From positions 342,301 through 406,300 of the forward strand of contig NZ_KB446646.1 of the NCBI RefSeq assembly GCF_000340375.1: 64,000 bases of DNA, given 5' to 3'. The stretch's first letter is position 1, and every line of letters begins with the position of its first letter. The translations under genes were made by a program, and so were the position numbers. The notes beneath the pieces are model-generated. The model worked only from the letters and a program-made list of their open reading frames with translations, had not been told where the DNA came from and ran no database searches. The stretch is from Eggerthia catenaformis OT 569 = DSM 20559. Lineage in GTDB: Bacteria; Bacillota_I; Bacilli_A; Erysipelotrichales; Coprobacillaceae. Shown in pieces: positions 43,329 through 52,266 of this stretch.

Positions 43329-45983
43329 ATGTTAAAAATAATAAAGAAACATAAAAAATTTCTTTTTATATATACTTTAATTTTTTTAATACTATTTCTA
43401 TTAAATATTCAATTCTGGTTTATAAAATATAATAAATCATTTATATGGAAATATGATGGTCTGGAACAGCAGTTTACAGGTTTTATCTATGTAGGAAAAT
43501 GGATAAGAACAGTATTCTCAAATATTTTTATTCATCATCAGTTTACTATTCCTTTATGGGATCTGTCTATTGGATATGGCAGTGATGTCATGTCAACACT
43601 CTGTGATTACTTCTATGATCCATTTAATTATTTATCGGCATTTATATCACCATTATATGCTGAATATCTTTTTGATTTTTTAATAGTATTAAGATTATAT
43701 TTGACAGGTCTTTCTTTCTATGCTTTTTGTTTTTATAAGAAACATAGCTATAAAGCATCATTATTAGGATCTGTTTTATATGTCTTTGCTCCGGCAGTCA
43801 TGATTGTATTCAAACAGCCAAATTTTATTAACTTATTTATATATTTTCCACTTATCATGCTAGGATGTGAAAAATTATGGTATGAAAAGAAAGGAACTTT
43901 ATTATTTATTAGTTTTCTTTTAACAACAATCTATAATTTTTATTTTTCATATATGATTTCTATAATGATTGTTGTCTATGCAGTTATTAACTTTATATTT
44001 ATAGAAAAAGAGAAAACAGGAAAAAGATTTATAGAGCTTTTTAGACAGTTTAGCTATCATTGTGGCTTAAGTGTTAGTGCAGGACTGGTATTATATCTTC
44101 CTGTTATTATGAATTTAATGAATACCAGCAGATTATCTTATCAAAGAAAATTATTTTTCTTCTTTCGATTTGATAAGATACAGACTTATTTCACCTATTA
44201 TTTCTTATCTTATGATACAGGAACAGATGCTATCTTGGGATTTTCTATTCTTACATTAGTAAGTATTATGGTATTAATGCTAAGAAAAGGCTATAAAGAT
44301 CTTAAACTATATTATATCTTACTTACAGTCAGTCTTTTTTCAGCACAGATCAGCAGTTTATTTAATGGCTTTAATTATCCGGCTTATCGTTGGAATTTTG
44401 CTTATCAGTTTTTAATATCTTATATTATGGTTGTAACATTTAATAAACTGTTTGAATTAAGTAAGAAAGAAATTCTTATCATTATTTCTTTTTTTACAGG
44501 ATATCTTATCTTATTCTCTCAAACTAAAAATTATCAGTTTAATGTCTTTCTTTATCATTATAGAGTAGTATTCTCAATACTATTCATTTTATGTATAAGT
44601 CTTTTCTTTATCGTGACACTAATTAAAAAAATTCCAAAGACTCTTAAAGAGAATCTTATTATTATGTTGTTTTCATTATCTACAGTTATTAATTCAACAG
44701 TTTGCTTTAGTGCTAGAATGTCTTCACTGGTAACAAAAGAAGTTAATAGAGGAAAAGCATTTTCTCTTTTGACAGAAAGCAAAAAGATTCTTCATGAGAT
44801 TAAAGATAAGAAAGATTACCGATATGATGAAATAGGTACAAATAGATATAGAAATGCCGGTATGATAGAATCTCTAAACAGTTATGATTTCTATTATAGC
44901 TATTATAATGAGAATATTGATCATTTTCATAAATCTATCGGATTAACTAACAGTTCGTTTAGTTTTACATATGCCGGATTAGGATATCTCTCTTACCTTC
45001 ACTTATTAAATGGAACAAAGTATATTATTACTCCATCTGATTATAAGAAGATGAACCCTTATCCTTATAACAGACTGATCAGAAAAGAAAAGAACTATCA
45101 TCTTTATCAGTCATCAATAGATACATCAATAGCTCATTTCTTTACTCATAATATCAATGAGCAGGATTATGATTTATTCAATGAATTTGAAAGATATCAG
45201 ATATTGACTCGGGCAATTGTATCTAAAGAAAAGAGTGATTATCAAAAAACTCAAAAGAATTATGAACAAATGAATTATCAGACTCTATTTAATAACAGTT
45301 CTTCTTATAAAGATTCTATTTATAAGGCGAACTGGGATAATGCTTCTGTTGATTTCAAGTTTAAAGAGATTAGGAATCGGACTCTTTATCTTCAGATAAA
45401 GGATCTTGATGTGATATCAGAATGGATACAGTCATATAGAATTAAAATAGAAGGATATTATCGGGGCAAGAAAATTGATAATATCAATGAGTATATTGAT
45501 TCACAAACAATTCGTTCAAATCTTTATGGTCATAAGCATAATTGGCTTATGAGTCTTGGTATGATGACAGGTATTGATACAATACGTATTATTTTTCCTT
45601 ATAGGGCTCAATATAAGATATCTTCCTTAAATCTTTATACAAAATCAAAGGAACAGACAAATAAAGATATCAGTCATCTGGATTGTACAAATATTGATTT
45701 TCACTATGATACAAATAGGCTTAGTATTCATACAAATAAAGATCAGGATGGCTATTTATATGTGGCAGTACCATATGATAAGAATTGGCAAGCCTTTATA
45801 GATGGTAAGAAAACTGACATATTAAAAGCAAATAAAGCTTTTATGGCAGTGAAATTACCGAAGGGCAGACATACTATATTATTTAAATATCATCAGAAAG
45901 AATTATTTATTGCTTTCTTTGGTTCAATAGGTATAGTGTGTTTATATGTGATATTAAATAGAATGACAGGAAAAAGGAATTAG
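43329..45983 (+). CDS. YfhO family membrane protein, copy 2 (GT-C type)
   Basis: 884 residues, paralogue of the protein at 34667 from end to end: WKYDGLEQQFTGFIYVGKWI, GYGSDVMSTLCDYFYDPFNY, and in the external domain YEYLHLLNGTKYII-like text (LSYLHLLNGTKYIITPSDY) and VAVPYDKNWQAFIDG. About 13 N-terminal membrane segments, a large outer domain and one C-terminal segment. Expected to transfer a sugar from undecaprenyl phosphate to a surface polymer. It sits directly after the flippase pair and before an ArnC-like GT2, a complete three-part set. AAAGGAG precedes the start. Confidence 0.83.
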   Translation: MLKIIKKHKKFLFIYTLIFLILFLLNIQFWFIKYNKSFIWKYDGLEQQFTGFIYVGKWIRTVFSNIFIHHQFTIPLWDLSIGYGSDVMSTLCDYFYDPFNYLSAFISPLYAEYLFDFLIVLRLYLTGLSFYAFCFYKKHSYKASLLGSVLYVFAPAVMIVFKQPNFINLFIYFPLIMLGCEKLWYEKKGTLLFISFLLTTIYNFYFSYMISIMIVVYAVINFIFIEKEKTGKRFIELFRQFSYHCGLSVSAGLVLYLPVIMNLMNTSRLSYQRKLFFFFRFDKIQTYFTYYFLSYDTGTDAILGFSILTLVSIMVLMLRKGYKDLKLYYILLTVSLFSAQISSLFNGFNYPAYRWNFAYQFLISYIMVVTFNKLFELSKKEILIIISFFTGYLILFSQTKNYQFNVFLYHYRVVFSILFILCISLFFIVTLIKKIPKTLKENLIIMLFSLSTVINSTVCFSARMSSLVTKEVNRGKAFSLLTESKKILHEIKDKKDYRYDEIGTNRYRNAGMIESLNSYDFYYSYYNENIDHFHKSIGLTNSSFSFTYAGLGYLSYLHLLNGTKYIITPSDYKKMNPYPYNRLIRKEKNYHLYQSSIDTSIAHFFTHNINEQDYDLFNEFERYQILTRAIVSKEKSDYQKTQKNYEQMNYQTLFNNSSSYKDSIYKANWDNASVDFKFKEIRNRTLYLQIKDLDVISEWIQSYRIKIEGYYRGKKIDNINEYIDSQTIRSNLYGHKHNWLMSLGMMTGIDTIRIIFPYRAQYKISSLNLYTKSKEQTNKDISHLDCTNIDFHYDTNRLSIHTNKDQDGYLYVAVPYDKNWQAFIDGKKTDILKANKAFMAVKLPKGRHTILFKYHQKELFIAFFGSIGIVCLYVILNRMTGKRN

Positions 45984-45987
45984 AGGT

Positions 45988-46947
45988 ATGGATGGCGAGA
46001 AAATAAGTTTTATTATTCCTTGTTATGGGGGAGAAGAAAGTATAAAAGAAGTGATTAATGAAATAGATCAGGTTATCTCTATGTCATCATATGACTATGA
46101 AGTAATAGCTGTTAATGATTGTTCACCGGATCATGAATGGGATATGATTCAACAGGCAGCTCAGAAAAATCATCATGTGACCGGTATTAATCTTTCAAAA
46201 AATGGTGGCAAGGATAATGCGATTATATGTGGTATGAGCTATGTAAAAGGAGACTATATAGTCATTATTGATGATGATTTACAGTGTCCTGTAGATCATC
46301 TTTTTGAACTGATGGAACCTCTTATAAATGAGAATTATGATGTATCAATCGCAAAATATAAAGAAAAGAAAGAAAGCAAATTTAAGCGTTTCGGTTCTAA
46401 AGTTAATGATATGATGGTTAATCTTTTTTTGCAGAAAGATAAAAATCTTGTTTTATCTAACTTTGTAGTGATGAAAGCCTATATCAAAGATGAGATCCTT
46501 CATTATAAGAACCCTTATACTTATTTGGATGGATTATTAATCAGAAGCACAAGATATATTAAGAATGTATTATTAGAAGAAAGAGAAAGACCTTATGGTA
46601 AAGGGAATTTCACTTTCTATAAATCTTTTCAGATGTGGATTAATGGCTTAACTTCATTTTCAGTCAAGCCATTAAGATTTACAACAATACTGGGATTTAT
46701 CTTTGCTTTTATAGGGGCTATTTTGGTTTTATATACTGTTTTTAGAAAGATTTTTATTGGTGGAGTAGAGATAGGATTTAGTTCATTATTCTCTATTAAT
46801 CTGATTATTGGCGGTATTATTATGATTATGTTAGGTATAATCGGAGAATATATTGGAAGAATATATATCTGTTTAAATAATTCACCTCAGTATGTTGTTA
46901 AGGAAGTTATTAAAAAGGAGAAATCTCAAAGTGAAGATATTTCATAA
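45988..46947 (+). CDS. Undecaprenyl-phosphate glycosyltransferase 2, ArnC/GtrB-like GT2
   Basis: 319 residues with the same layout as the protein at 38477: GT2 domain (ISFIIPCYGGEESIKEVINE, VIAVNDCSPDHEWDMI, INLSKNGGKDNAIICGMSYV, VIIDDDLQCPVDHLFEL) and two membrane helices at about residues 235-295. The DDDLQ motif is the DxD metal site of this family. The two copies clearly differ, so they may load different sugars. AGAGGT precedes the start; the next gene starts inside this one. Confidence 0.86.
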   Translation: MDGEKISFIIPCYGGEESIKEVINEIDQVISMSSYDYEVIAVNDCSPDHEWDMIQQAAQKNHHVTGINLSKNGGKDNAIICGMSYVKGDYIVIIDDDLQCPVDHLFELMEPLINENYDVSIAKYKEKKESKFKRFGSKVNDMMVNLFLQKDKNLVLSNFVVMKAYIKDEILHYKNPYTYLDGLLIRSTRYIKNVLLEERERPYGKGNFTFYKSFQMWINGLTSFSVKPLRFTTILGFIFAFIGAILVLYTVFRKIFIGGVEIGFSSLFSINLIIGGIIMIMLGIIGEYIGRIYICLNNSPQYVVKEVIKKEKSQSEDIS

Positions 46948-48592
46948 AATAGAAAAGAAATATTTTATCATTTTGGGTATATGTGTAGTATTCTTTTTAG
47001 GTTATCTCTTACTGGGTAGAATATTTTATGAAGAAAATGATGACTTTGCTTTGAATCTTATTGCGAACGGAACATATACACCACATAGTGAATATTTAGT
47101 TTTTAATAATATTATCTATGGTTATATTTTGAAAATTCTTTATAAGATTACAGGACGTGTGAATTGGTATTTATTTGTAATGCTTTTTATGAATTTTGTT
47201 TCTATTACTCTGTTATGCTTAATGGTTTCTAAGAAAACTATTCTTCCAATATCAATCGGATTAACAGTATTTATAAATATCTTATTGGACTATGATTTTT
47301 ATAATTGTCTTCAGTTTACTAAGAATGCTGCCTTATATAGTATGATTGGCTTCTTAATTCTTTATTTTGTAATGATTGAAGATATATCTAAGAAAATGAT
47401 ACCAATAGGTATAATACTCATGATATTAGGTGCGTTAGTTCGTTTTGATAGTTTTAAAGCGGTTCTTCCGTTTGGATTATGTTTACTCATTGTTGAAATG
47501 TTTGGGAGTCCTATTAAAAAATATTTAAAAAAGCTAATACCTCTAGGTATATCATTATTAATGATATTCAGTTTTCAAATGTTTCATGAATATTTTTATA
47601 ATTCTCAACCGGAATGGAATTATGCTCTTCAATATAATCATCAAAGAAGCTTACTGTTAGATTATGGAGTACCTCCTTATGAAGAGAATAAAAAGCTATA
47701 TAAAAGCCTTGATATTGAGTTACTTGATTTAAATATGCTTAAAAGCTGGGCATATTCAGACTTTGATAAATTTACTCTTAAACGATTAGAAATGATTAAT
47801 AATAATAAGAAAGCGGTTAGTTATGATTTAAGTCTTATTACTAAAAGTTTTTCTAATATTTATGCTGCTATTAGAAATCATTTATTACCGGCAATGTGGC
47901 TGATCGGCTTATTAGTTTTATTATTTTTGGATACAAAATCCTGCTTTTTATACCTGCTTTTAAGTGGTGTTATATGTGCAGAATATATACTATTAAGTTC
48001 CGTTAATAGAGTAATATGGCGTGTTGTCTATATGATTTGGTTATCTTTTTTTATAATTTTTTATCCTTTTATTTTGAATAGATATTCTAAAAAAATAAAT
48101 GATCTCTCTTTTGATAAAACTTATAAAAAATATGTTTATTATGTAATCATTCTTTGTTTGCTAGTAAGTAATGGATTAAATCTGCTGTCAAATACTTTTA
48201 ATGATAAAGATTTGGGTAAAGATTATTTTTTATTTTTTCATAATATCAAACAACAAAAAGATAAGGTTTATGTTGCTGATGCACTTACATTTGGTTGTAT
48301 AGCTCCGGCAACTAAGATATACAGAATTAATAGGCGGTATAAAGATGTTTATAGAAATACTCTTTTTTTAGGGGGATGGTCTGTACCTTCACCGCTTAAT
48401 AATAGAATAGATAAGAGTATTTTAAAAAATCCTGTCAAATCATTAATAAAATCAGATGTTTATTTTGCTTGTAACAGTGGCAGTAAAGATACAATATTGA
48501 AATACCTGCAAAAAGAATACAGTAAAAAGGTTAAAATAAAATATATAGAAACAATAGAAAATATTCAAATCTGGAAATATTATATTGACTAA
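46931..48592 (+). CDS. Polytopic membrane protein, probable GT-C glycosyltransferase
   Basis: 553 residues from GTG 46931. This start is chosen because AAAAGGAG lies ten bases upstream and a Lys-rich N-terminus then a membrane segment follow; a longer frame from 46892 lies inside the previous gene. About 11-12 membrane segments. After the first one comes FYEENDDFALNLIANG, an acidic loop in the position of the catalytic Asp of GT-C enzymes, then HSEYLVFNNIIYGYILKILY. The C-terminal part is a soluble domain (YVADALTFGCIAPA). I do not recognise a named family. Overlap with the ArnC-like gene suggests that it uses that lipid-linked sugar. It is the last gene of the locus. Confidence 0.65.
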   Translation: MKIFHKIEKKYFIILGICVVFFLGYLLLGRIFYEENDDFALNLIANGTYTPHSEYLVFNNIIYGYILKILYKITGRVNWYLFVMLFMNFVSITLLCLMVSKKTILPISIGLTVFINILLDYDFYNCLQFTKNAALYSMIGFLILYFVMIEDISKKMIPIGIILMILGALVRFDSFKAVLPFGLCLLIVEMFGSPIKKYLKKLIPLGISLLMIFSFQMFHEYFYNSQPEWNYALQYNHQRSLLLDYGVPPYEENKKLYKSLDIELLDLNMLKSWAYSDFDKFTLKRLEMINNNKKAVSYDLSLITKSFSNIYAAIRNHLLPAMWLIGLLVLLFLDTKSCFLYLLLSGVICAEYILLSSVNRVIWRVVYMIWLSFFIIFYPFILNRYSKKINDLSFDKTYKKYVYYVIILCLLVSNGLNLLSNTFNDKDLGKDYFLFFHNIKQQKDKVYVADALTFGCIAPATKIYRINRRYKDVYRNTLFLGGWSVPSPLNNRIDKSILKNPVKSLIKSDVYFACNSGSKDTILKYLQKEYSKKVKIKYIETIENIQIWKYYID

Positions 48593-48596
48593 CTAA

Positions 48597-48623
48597 AAAA
48601 GAAGATCATTATGATCTTCTTTT
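48597..48623. terminator. Bidirectional terminator between convergent genes
   Basis: AAAAGAAGATCA/TGATCTTCTTTT, 12-bp stem with a three-base loop, flanked by A and T runs on both sides. It ends the glycopolymer locus on the plus strand and the choline-binding LRR gene on the minus strand. Confidence 0.82.
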
Positions 48624-48624
48624 C

Positions 48625-49629
48625 TTATCTTGTTTTATTCCATTCTCCGTTAGAATTAACATGATATCTGCCGATCCATGTATTTGCCGCCATTTCACCG
48701 CTGCCTTTTAAGAAATACCATTTATTCTTAATCTTTTGCCAGCCTGTCAGCATAGCGCCGGAATCACCAAGATAATACCATTTGTTTTCAGATTTAATCC
48801 AGCCTGTCAGCATTTTTCCATCATTATTAAAGAAATACCATTTATTGTTTATTTTTTGCCAGTTATATACTAAACCGGAATCATAAGAGTAATACCATCT
48901 ATCCTGATTATTCTTTCTATCATTAATCCAGCCGGTCTGTAAGAAATTATCTTTATTAAAATAATACCATTTCTTATTAATATAATGCCATGCTGTTTTA
49001 TTAATACCGTTTTTGTTTCCGGCAAATTCAATATCTGTTTCATGATCAGTATACTTTCCTTCCTTCTTTAGAGTATACTGCCACTTATAACCGACATGAA
49101 TCCATCTGTAAGGAAGATGATTAAAAGTATTAATATTCAGTTTCAGCTGAGTGTTCCCAAAATGAATAGAACCGGGTAAAGATTTACAGTTTTCAAAAGC
49201 ATATTCTCCTACTTCAGTAACAGAAGATGGAATTGTAATTGAGTTAAGTTTCATACAATCTCTGAAAACTGATTCATGGATTTCTTTTAAAGTAGAAGGC
49301 AATTCTACTTTTTCCAAGTTCTTACAGCGAGCAAAAGCGACATCCCGGATTATTTTAATACCATTTTTTAATACAACAGTTTTAATAGTTTGATTTCCTG
49401 CAAAAGCAAATGCACCGATTACAGTTACCTTTTTACCTTCAATTGTATTCGGTACTACTACATTCTCGTTTTTGTTATCTTTAAATTTGTCAATAGTAAC
49501 AGTATTGTCATTATTGACAGTATATTCCCATTTATTGTCATGGGCATAAGTTTCTATAGACGATAAAGTAAAGATCCCGCTTAACATTGAAATACACAGT
49601 ATTGATTTGAAAGTTTTCCTTAAATTCAT
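48625..49629 (-). CDS. Secreted leucine-rich-repeat protein with choline-binding repeats
   Basis: 334 residues. A signal peptide (about 1-29, ending SIETYA) is followed by about four BspA-like leucine-rich repeats at residues 45-150 (VIGAFAFAGNQTIKTVVL, IIRDVAFARCKNLEKVEL, EIHESVFRDCMKLNSITI, EVGEYAFENCKSL). The C-terminal half has five choline-binding-type repeats (WHYINKKWYYFNKDNFLQTG, WQKINNKWYFFNNDGKMLTG and so on) with the aromatic pairs that form choline pockets. It should be held on phosphocholine-bearing polymer and may bind host or matrix proteins. Its last residues (NSNGEWNKTR) nearly match those of the muramidase at 54842. AGGAGG precedes the start; it is transcribed away from the choline operon. 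Confidence 0.88.
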   Translation of the reverse strand: MNLRKTFKSILCISMLSGIFTLSSIETYAHDNKWEYTVNNDNTVTIDKFKDNKNENVVVPNTIEGKKVTVIGAFAFAGNQTIKTVVLKNGIKIIRDVAFARCKNLEKVELPSTLKEIHESVFRDCMKLNSITIPSSVTEVGEYAFENCKSLPGSIHFGNTQLKLNINTFNHLPYRWIHVGYKWQYTLKKEGKYTDHETDIEFAGNKNGINKTAWHYINKKWYYFNKDNFLQTGWINDRKNNQDRWYYSYDSGLVYNWQKINNKWYFFNNDGKMLTGWIKSENKWYYLGDSGAMLTGWQKIKNKWYFLKGSGEMAANTWIGRYHVNSNGEWNKTR

Positions 49630-49663
49630 TTATTTTATTACCTCCTAGAAAATTTTCTTTGAT

Positions 49664-49692
49664 ATTCTAACAAATAATACTTATTAATGCAA
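49664..49692 (-). promoter_or_regulatory. Promoter of the choline-binding LRR gene
   Basis: Minus strand TTGCAT (49692-49687), 17 bases, TAGAAT (49669-49664), with TG in the extended -10 position. It lies 35 bases upstream of the ATG. Confidence 0.65.
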
Positions 49693-49730
49693 TAGAAATG
49701 ATTAAATATAAAATGAAGATAATAAGTTTG

Positions 49731-49759
49731 TTGATTTTATTAAGATATATGGGTATAAT
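49731..49759 (+). promoter_or_regulatory. Promoter of the choline (lic) operon
   Basis: TTGATT (49731-49736), 17 bases, TATAAT (49754-49759), 28 bases before the ATG. It is divergent from the LRR gene promoter, 38 bases away, so a single regulator could act on both. The HTH domain of the first operon protein is a candidate. Confidence 0.68.
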
Positions 49760-49787
49760 GTTCATATAAATAAGGAAGTGAAATATA

Positions 49788-51557
49788 ATGAACAAGCATA
49801 TTTTAGATGTTTTTAAACAAATAGTCATTCATAAAATAATAACGCAAAGGCAAATAGCTGTTAATGAGAATCTTTCGATTGGAATGGTTAATAAATGTAT
49901 TAAATATTTAAGAGATAATGATTTTATAGATAAATACAGTAAGATTACTGCTAAAGGAAGCCACCTTTTAAAAGTATCTAAGCCTAAAAATGCGATTATA
50001 TTAGCATCCGGTTATGGGATGAGGATGGTTCCTATTAATACAGAAGTCTCTAAAGGAATGCTGGAAATTCATGGTGAACCTCTTATTGAAAGACTTATCG
50101 GACAGTTAAAAGAAAAAGGCATTAATGATATTTATATTGTTGTTGGATTCTTAAAAGAACAGTATGAATATTTGATTGATAAATATAATGTTTACCTTAT
50201 TGTGAATGACTGCTATTCTATAAAGAATAATCTTTATTCATTATCATTGGCTACTACTTATATAGATCATAGTTATATTATCCCCTGTGATATGTATGCT
50301 TATGAAAATCCATTTTCAGAATATGAGCTTTATTCATGGTATATGGTAAGTGACGAGACGAAACTATCATCAGATGTGAGAGTTAATAAAAAAGGTGAAA
50401 TTGTTAGAATAAAAGCACATGAAAGAGGTCAAGATATGCTGGGAATTGCTTATCTTGATAAAGATGCATCTTTAGCGGTTAAAAGGAAATTAAAAGAATA
50501 TTCGGAAAGCAATGAGTATGATCAGGATTTCTGGGAAAAGACCTTAGTTAATCATGATAAATATCTTGTTTATGCGAATGTTGTAGATCATTTAAAATAT
50601 GTTGAAATTAATACCTATGAACAGTTAAGAGAATTGGATGAAAACTCTAATCAACTGAATACGGAGGCTATTTCTATTATTAAGGAATCATTACATGCAG
50701 AAGATAAAGATATTAAGAATATAACTGTCTTAAAGAAAGGCATGACAAATAGATCTTTCTTGTTTGAATGCCGTGATGAAAAATATATTATGAGAATTCC
50801 CGGAGAAGGAACTGATCAGCTTATTAATAGATTACAGGAAGCTGATGTTTATCATACGATAGAAAATAAAGGGATATGTGATAATAATATTTATTTAAAT
50901 CCTCAGAACGGCTATAAGATCACAAAGTTTATCAATCATTCAAGAAACTGTGATCCTTCTAATGAGGATGATGTGAAGAAATGTATGAAGAAACTTAAGA
51001 AGTTTCATGATATGAATTTGCAGGTTTCTTATTATTTTGATATTTTTAAGCAGATTGATTTTTATGAAAGTCTCCGAGATAATCAAAAATCAGCATATAA
51101 AGATTATCTGACTACTAAAGAACATGTTTTTGAGTTAAAAGAGTATATAGATAAGCATGTTCAAAAGAAATGCTTAACTCATATTGATGCAGTATGTGAC
51201 AACTTTATGTTTTCTACAGATGAAAAAGGACATGAGAAGATTGATCTTATTGATTGGGAATATGCGAGTATGCAGGATCCTCATGTAGATATTGCAATGT
51301 TCAGTATTTATGCTTTTTATGATAAACAACAGATAGATCATCTGATAGATATATATTTTAGTAATCAGTGTGATAAAACTGATAGAATCAAGATATATGC
51401 TTATGTATCGGCTTGCGGATTATTATGGAGTAATTGGTGTGAATATAAGAGAAATATCGGTATTGATTTTGGAGAATACTCTTTAAGACAATATCGTTAT
51501 GCAAAAGACTATTATAAAATTGTAAAAAATGAATTGGAGAAGAGGAATAGAATTTGA
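49788..51557 (+). CDS. Three-domain fusion: winged HTH, LicC-like nucleotidyltransferase, LicA-like choline kinase
   Basis: 589 residues. Residues 1-65 form a winged HTH (TQRQIAVNENLSIGMVNKCI). Residues 70-290 are a nucleotidyltransferase of the LicC type (NAIILASGYGMRMVPINTEV, KGINDIYIVVGFLKEQYEYL, YIIPCDMYAYENPF). Residues about 300-589 are a choline/ethanolamine kinase with CLTHIDAVCDNFMF (HxDx4N) and IDLIDWEYASM (the DWE metal motif). It should phosphorylate choline and perhaps activate it, with the HTH part sensing or regulating the operon. A second LicC-like enzyme is encoded right behind it with a four-base overlap, so the internal nucleotidyltransferase (ASGYG instead of AAGLG) may have another role. 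Confidence 0.85.
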   Translation: MNKHILDVFKQIVIHKIITQRQIAVNENLSIGMVNKCIKYLRDNDFIDKYSKITAKGSHLLKVSKPKNAIILASGYGMRMVPINTEVSKGMLEIHGEPLIERLIGQLKEKGINDIYIVVGFLKEQYEYLIDKYNVYLIVNDCYSIKNNLYSLSLATTYIDHSYIIPCDMYAYENPFSEYELYSWYMVSDETKLSSDVRVNKKGEIVRIKAHERGQDMLGIAYLDKDASLAVKRKLKEYSESNEYDQDFWEKTLVNHDKYLVYANVVDHLKYVEINTYEQLRELDENSNQLNTEAISIIKESLHAEDKDIKNITVLKKGMTNRSFLFECRDEKYIMRIPGEGTDQLINRLQEADVYHTIENKGICDNNIYLNPQNGYKITKFINHSRNCDPSNEDDVKKCMKKLKKFHDMNLQVSYYFDIFKQIDFYESLRDNQKSAYKDYLTTKEHVFELKEYIDKHVQKKCLTHIDAVCDNFMFSTDEKGHEKIDLIDWEYASMQDPHVDIAMFSIYAFYDKQQIDHLIDIYFSNQCDKTDRIKIYAYVSACGLLWSNWCEYKRNIGIDFGEYSLRQYRYAKDYYKIVKNELEKRNRI

Positions 51558-52264
51558 ATACTGTAAAAAGAGCTATTATAATGGCTGCCGGTCTTGGTAT
51601 GAGACTACAGCCATTAACACTGGTAACACCTAAACCTTTAATTAAGGTTCATGATGAACCGATGATTGAAAATGTGATTAAGGGATTATATGCTCAAAAT
51701 ATAAATGAGATTTATATTGTATGCGGATATTTAAAAGAGCAGTTCTATTATTTGGAAGAGAAGTATACGGGAATTGTGATTATAGAAAATCCTTATTACA
51801 AGACTTGTAATAACATTTCATCACTTTATGTGGCAAGAGATTATTTGGAAGAAGCGATGATCTTGGACGGTGATCAGATAATATTAAATAATGATGTTCT
51901 CAGTCCTCAGTTTAATCTTTCCGGATATAATGCGATTTATACTGATAAGATCACTGATGAATGGCTGATGCAGATTAATGAGAAAGAAGAAGTGATCAGC
52001 TGCTCTCGTACAGGCGGTCAGAAAGGATGGCAACTATATAGTGTTTCCAGATGGACTAAGGATGATGGCAGAAAGCTGAAGAAACATCTGGAAATAGAAT
52101 TTGAAAAAGGCAATACACAGATTTATTGGGATGATGTTGCAATGTTCTGTTATCCTGATGAATATAAATTAGGTATTTATAAAATGAATAAGAATGATGT
52201 GATTGAAATAGACAGCATTGAGGAATTAAAAGCGATTGATTATTCGTATAGGGGAAGGATATAG
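51554..52264 (+). CDS. licC: CTP:phosphocholine cytidylyltransferase (LicC-like)
   Basis: 236 residues from TTG 51554; the TTG overlaps the previous stop (TTGA) and is preceded by AGAGG at good spacing. RAIIMAAGLGMRLQPLTLVT then PKPLIKVHDEPMIENVI, IYIVCGYLKEQFYYLEEKY, MILDGDQIIL (metal site) and YWDDVAMFCY are LicC motifs. It makes CDP-choline from phosphocholine for LicD enzymes, of which four are encoded between 9.6 and 32.7 kb. Confidence 0.88.
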   Translation: MNTVKRAIIMAAGLGMRLQPLTLVTPKPLIKVHDEPMIENVIKGLYAQNINEIYIVCGYLKEQFYYLEEKYTGIVIIENPYYKTCNNISSLYVARDYLEEAMILDGDQIILNNDVLSPQFNLSGYNAIYTDKITDEWLMQINEKEEVISCSRTGGQKGWQLYSVSRWTKDDGRKLKKHLEIEFEKGNTQIYWDDVAMFCYPDEYKLGIYKMNKNDVIEIDSIEELKAIDYSYRGRI

Positions 52265-52266
52265 TT

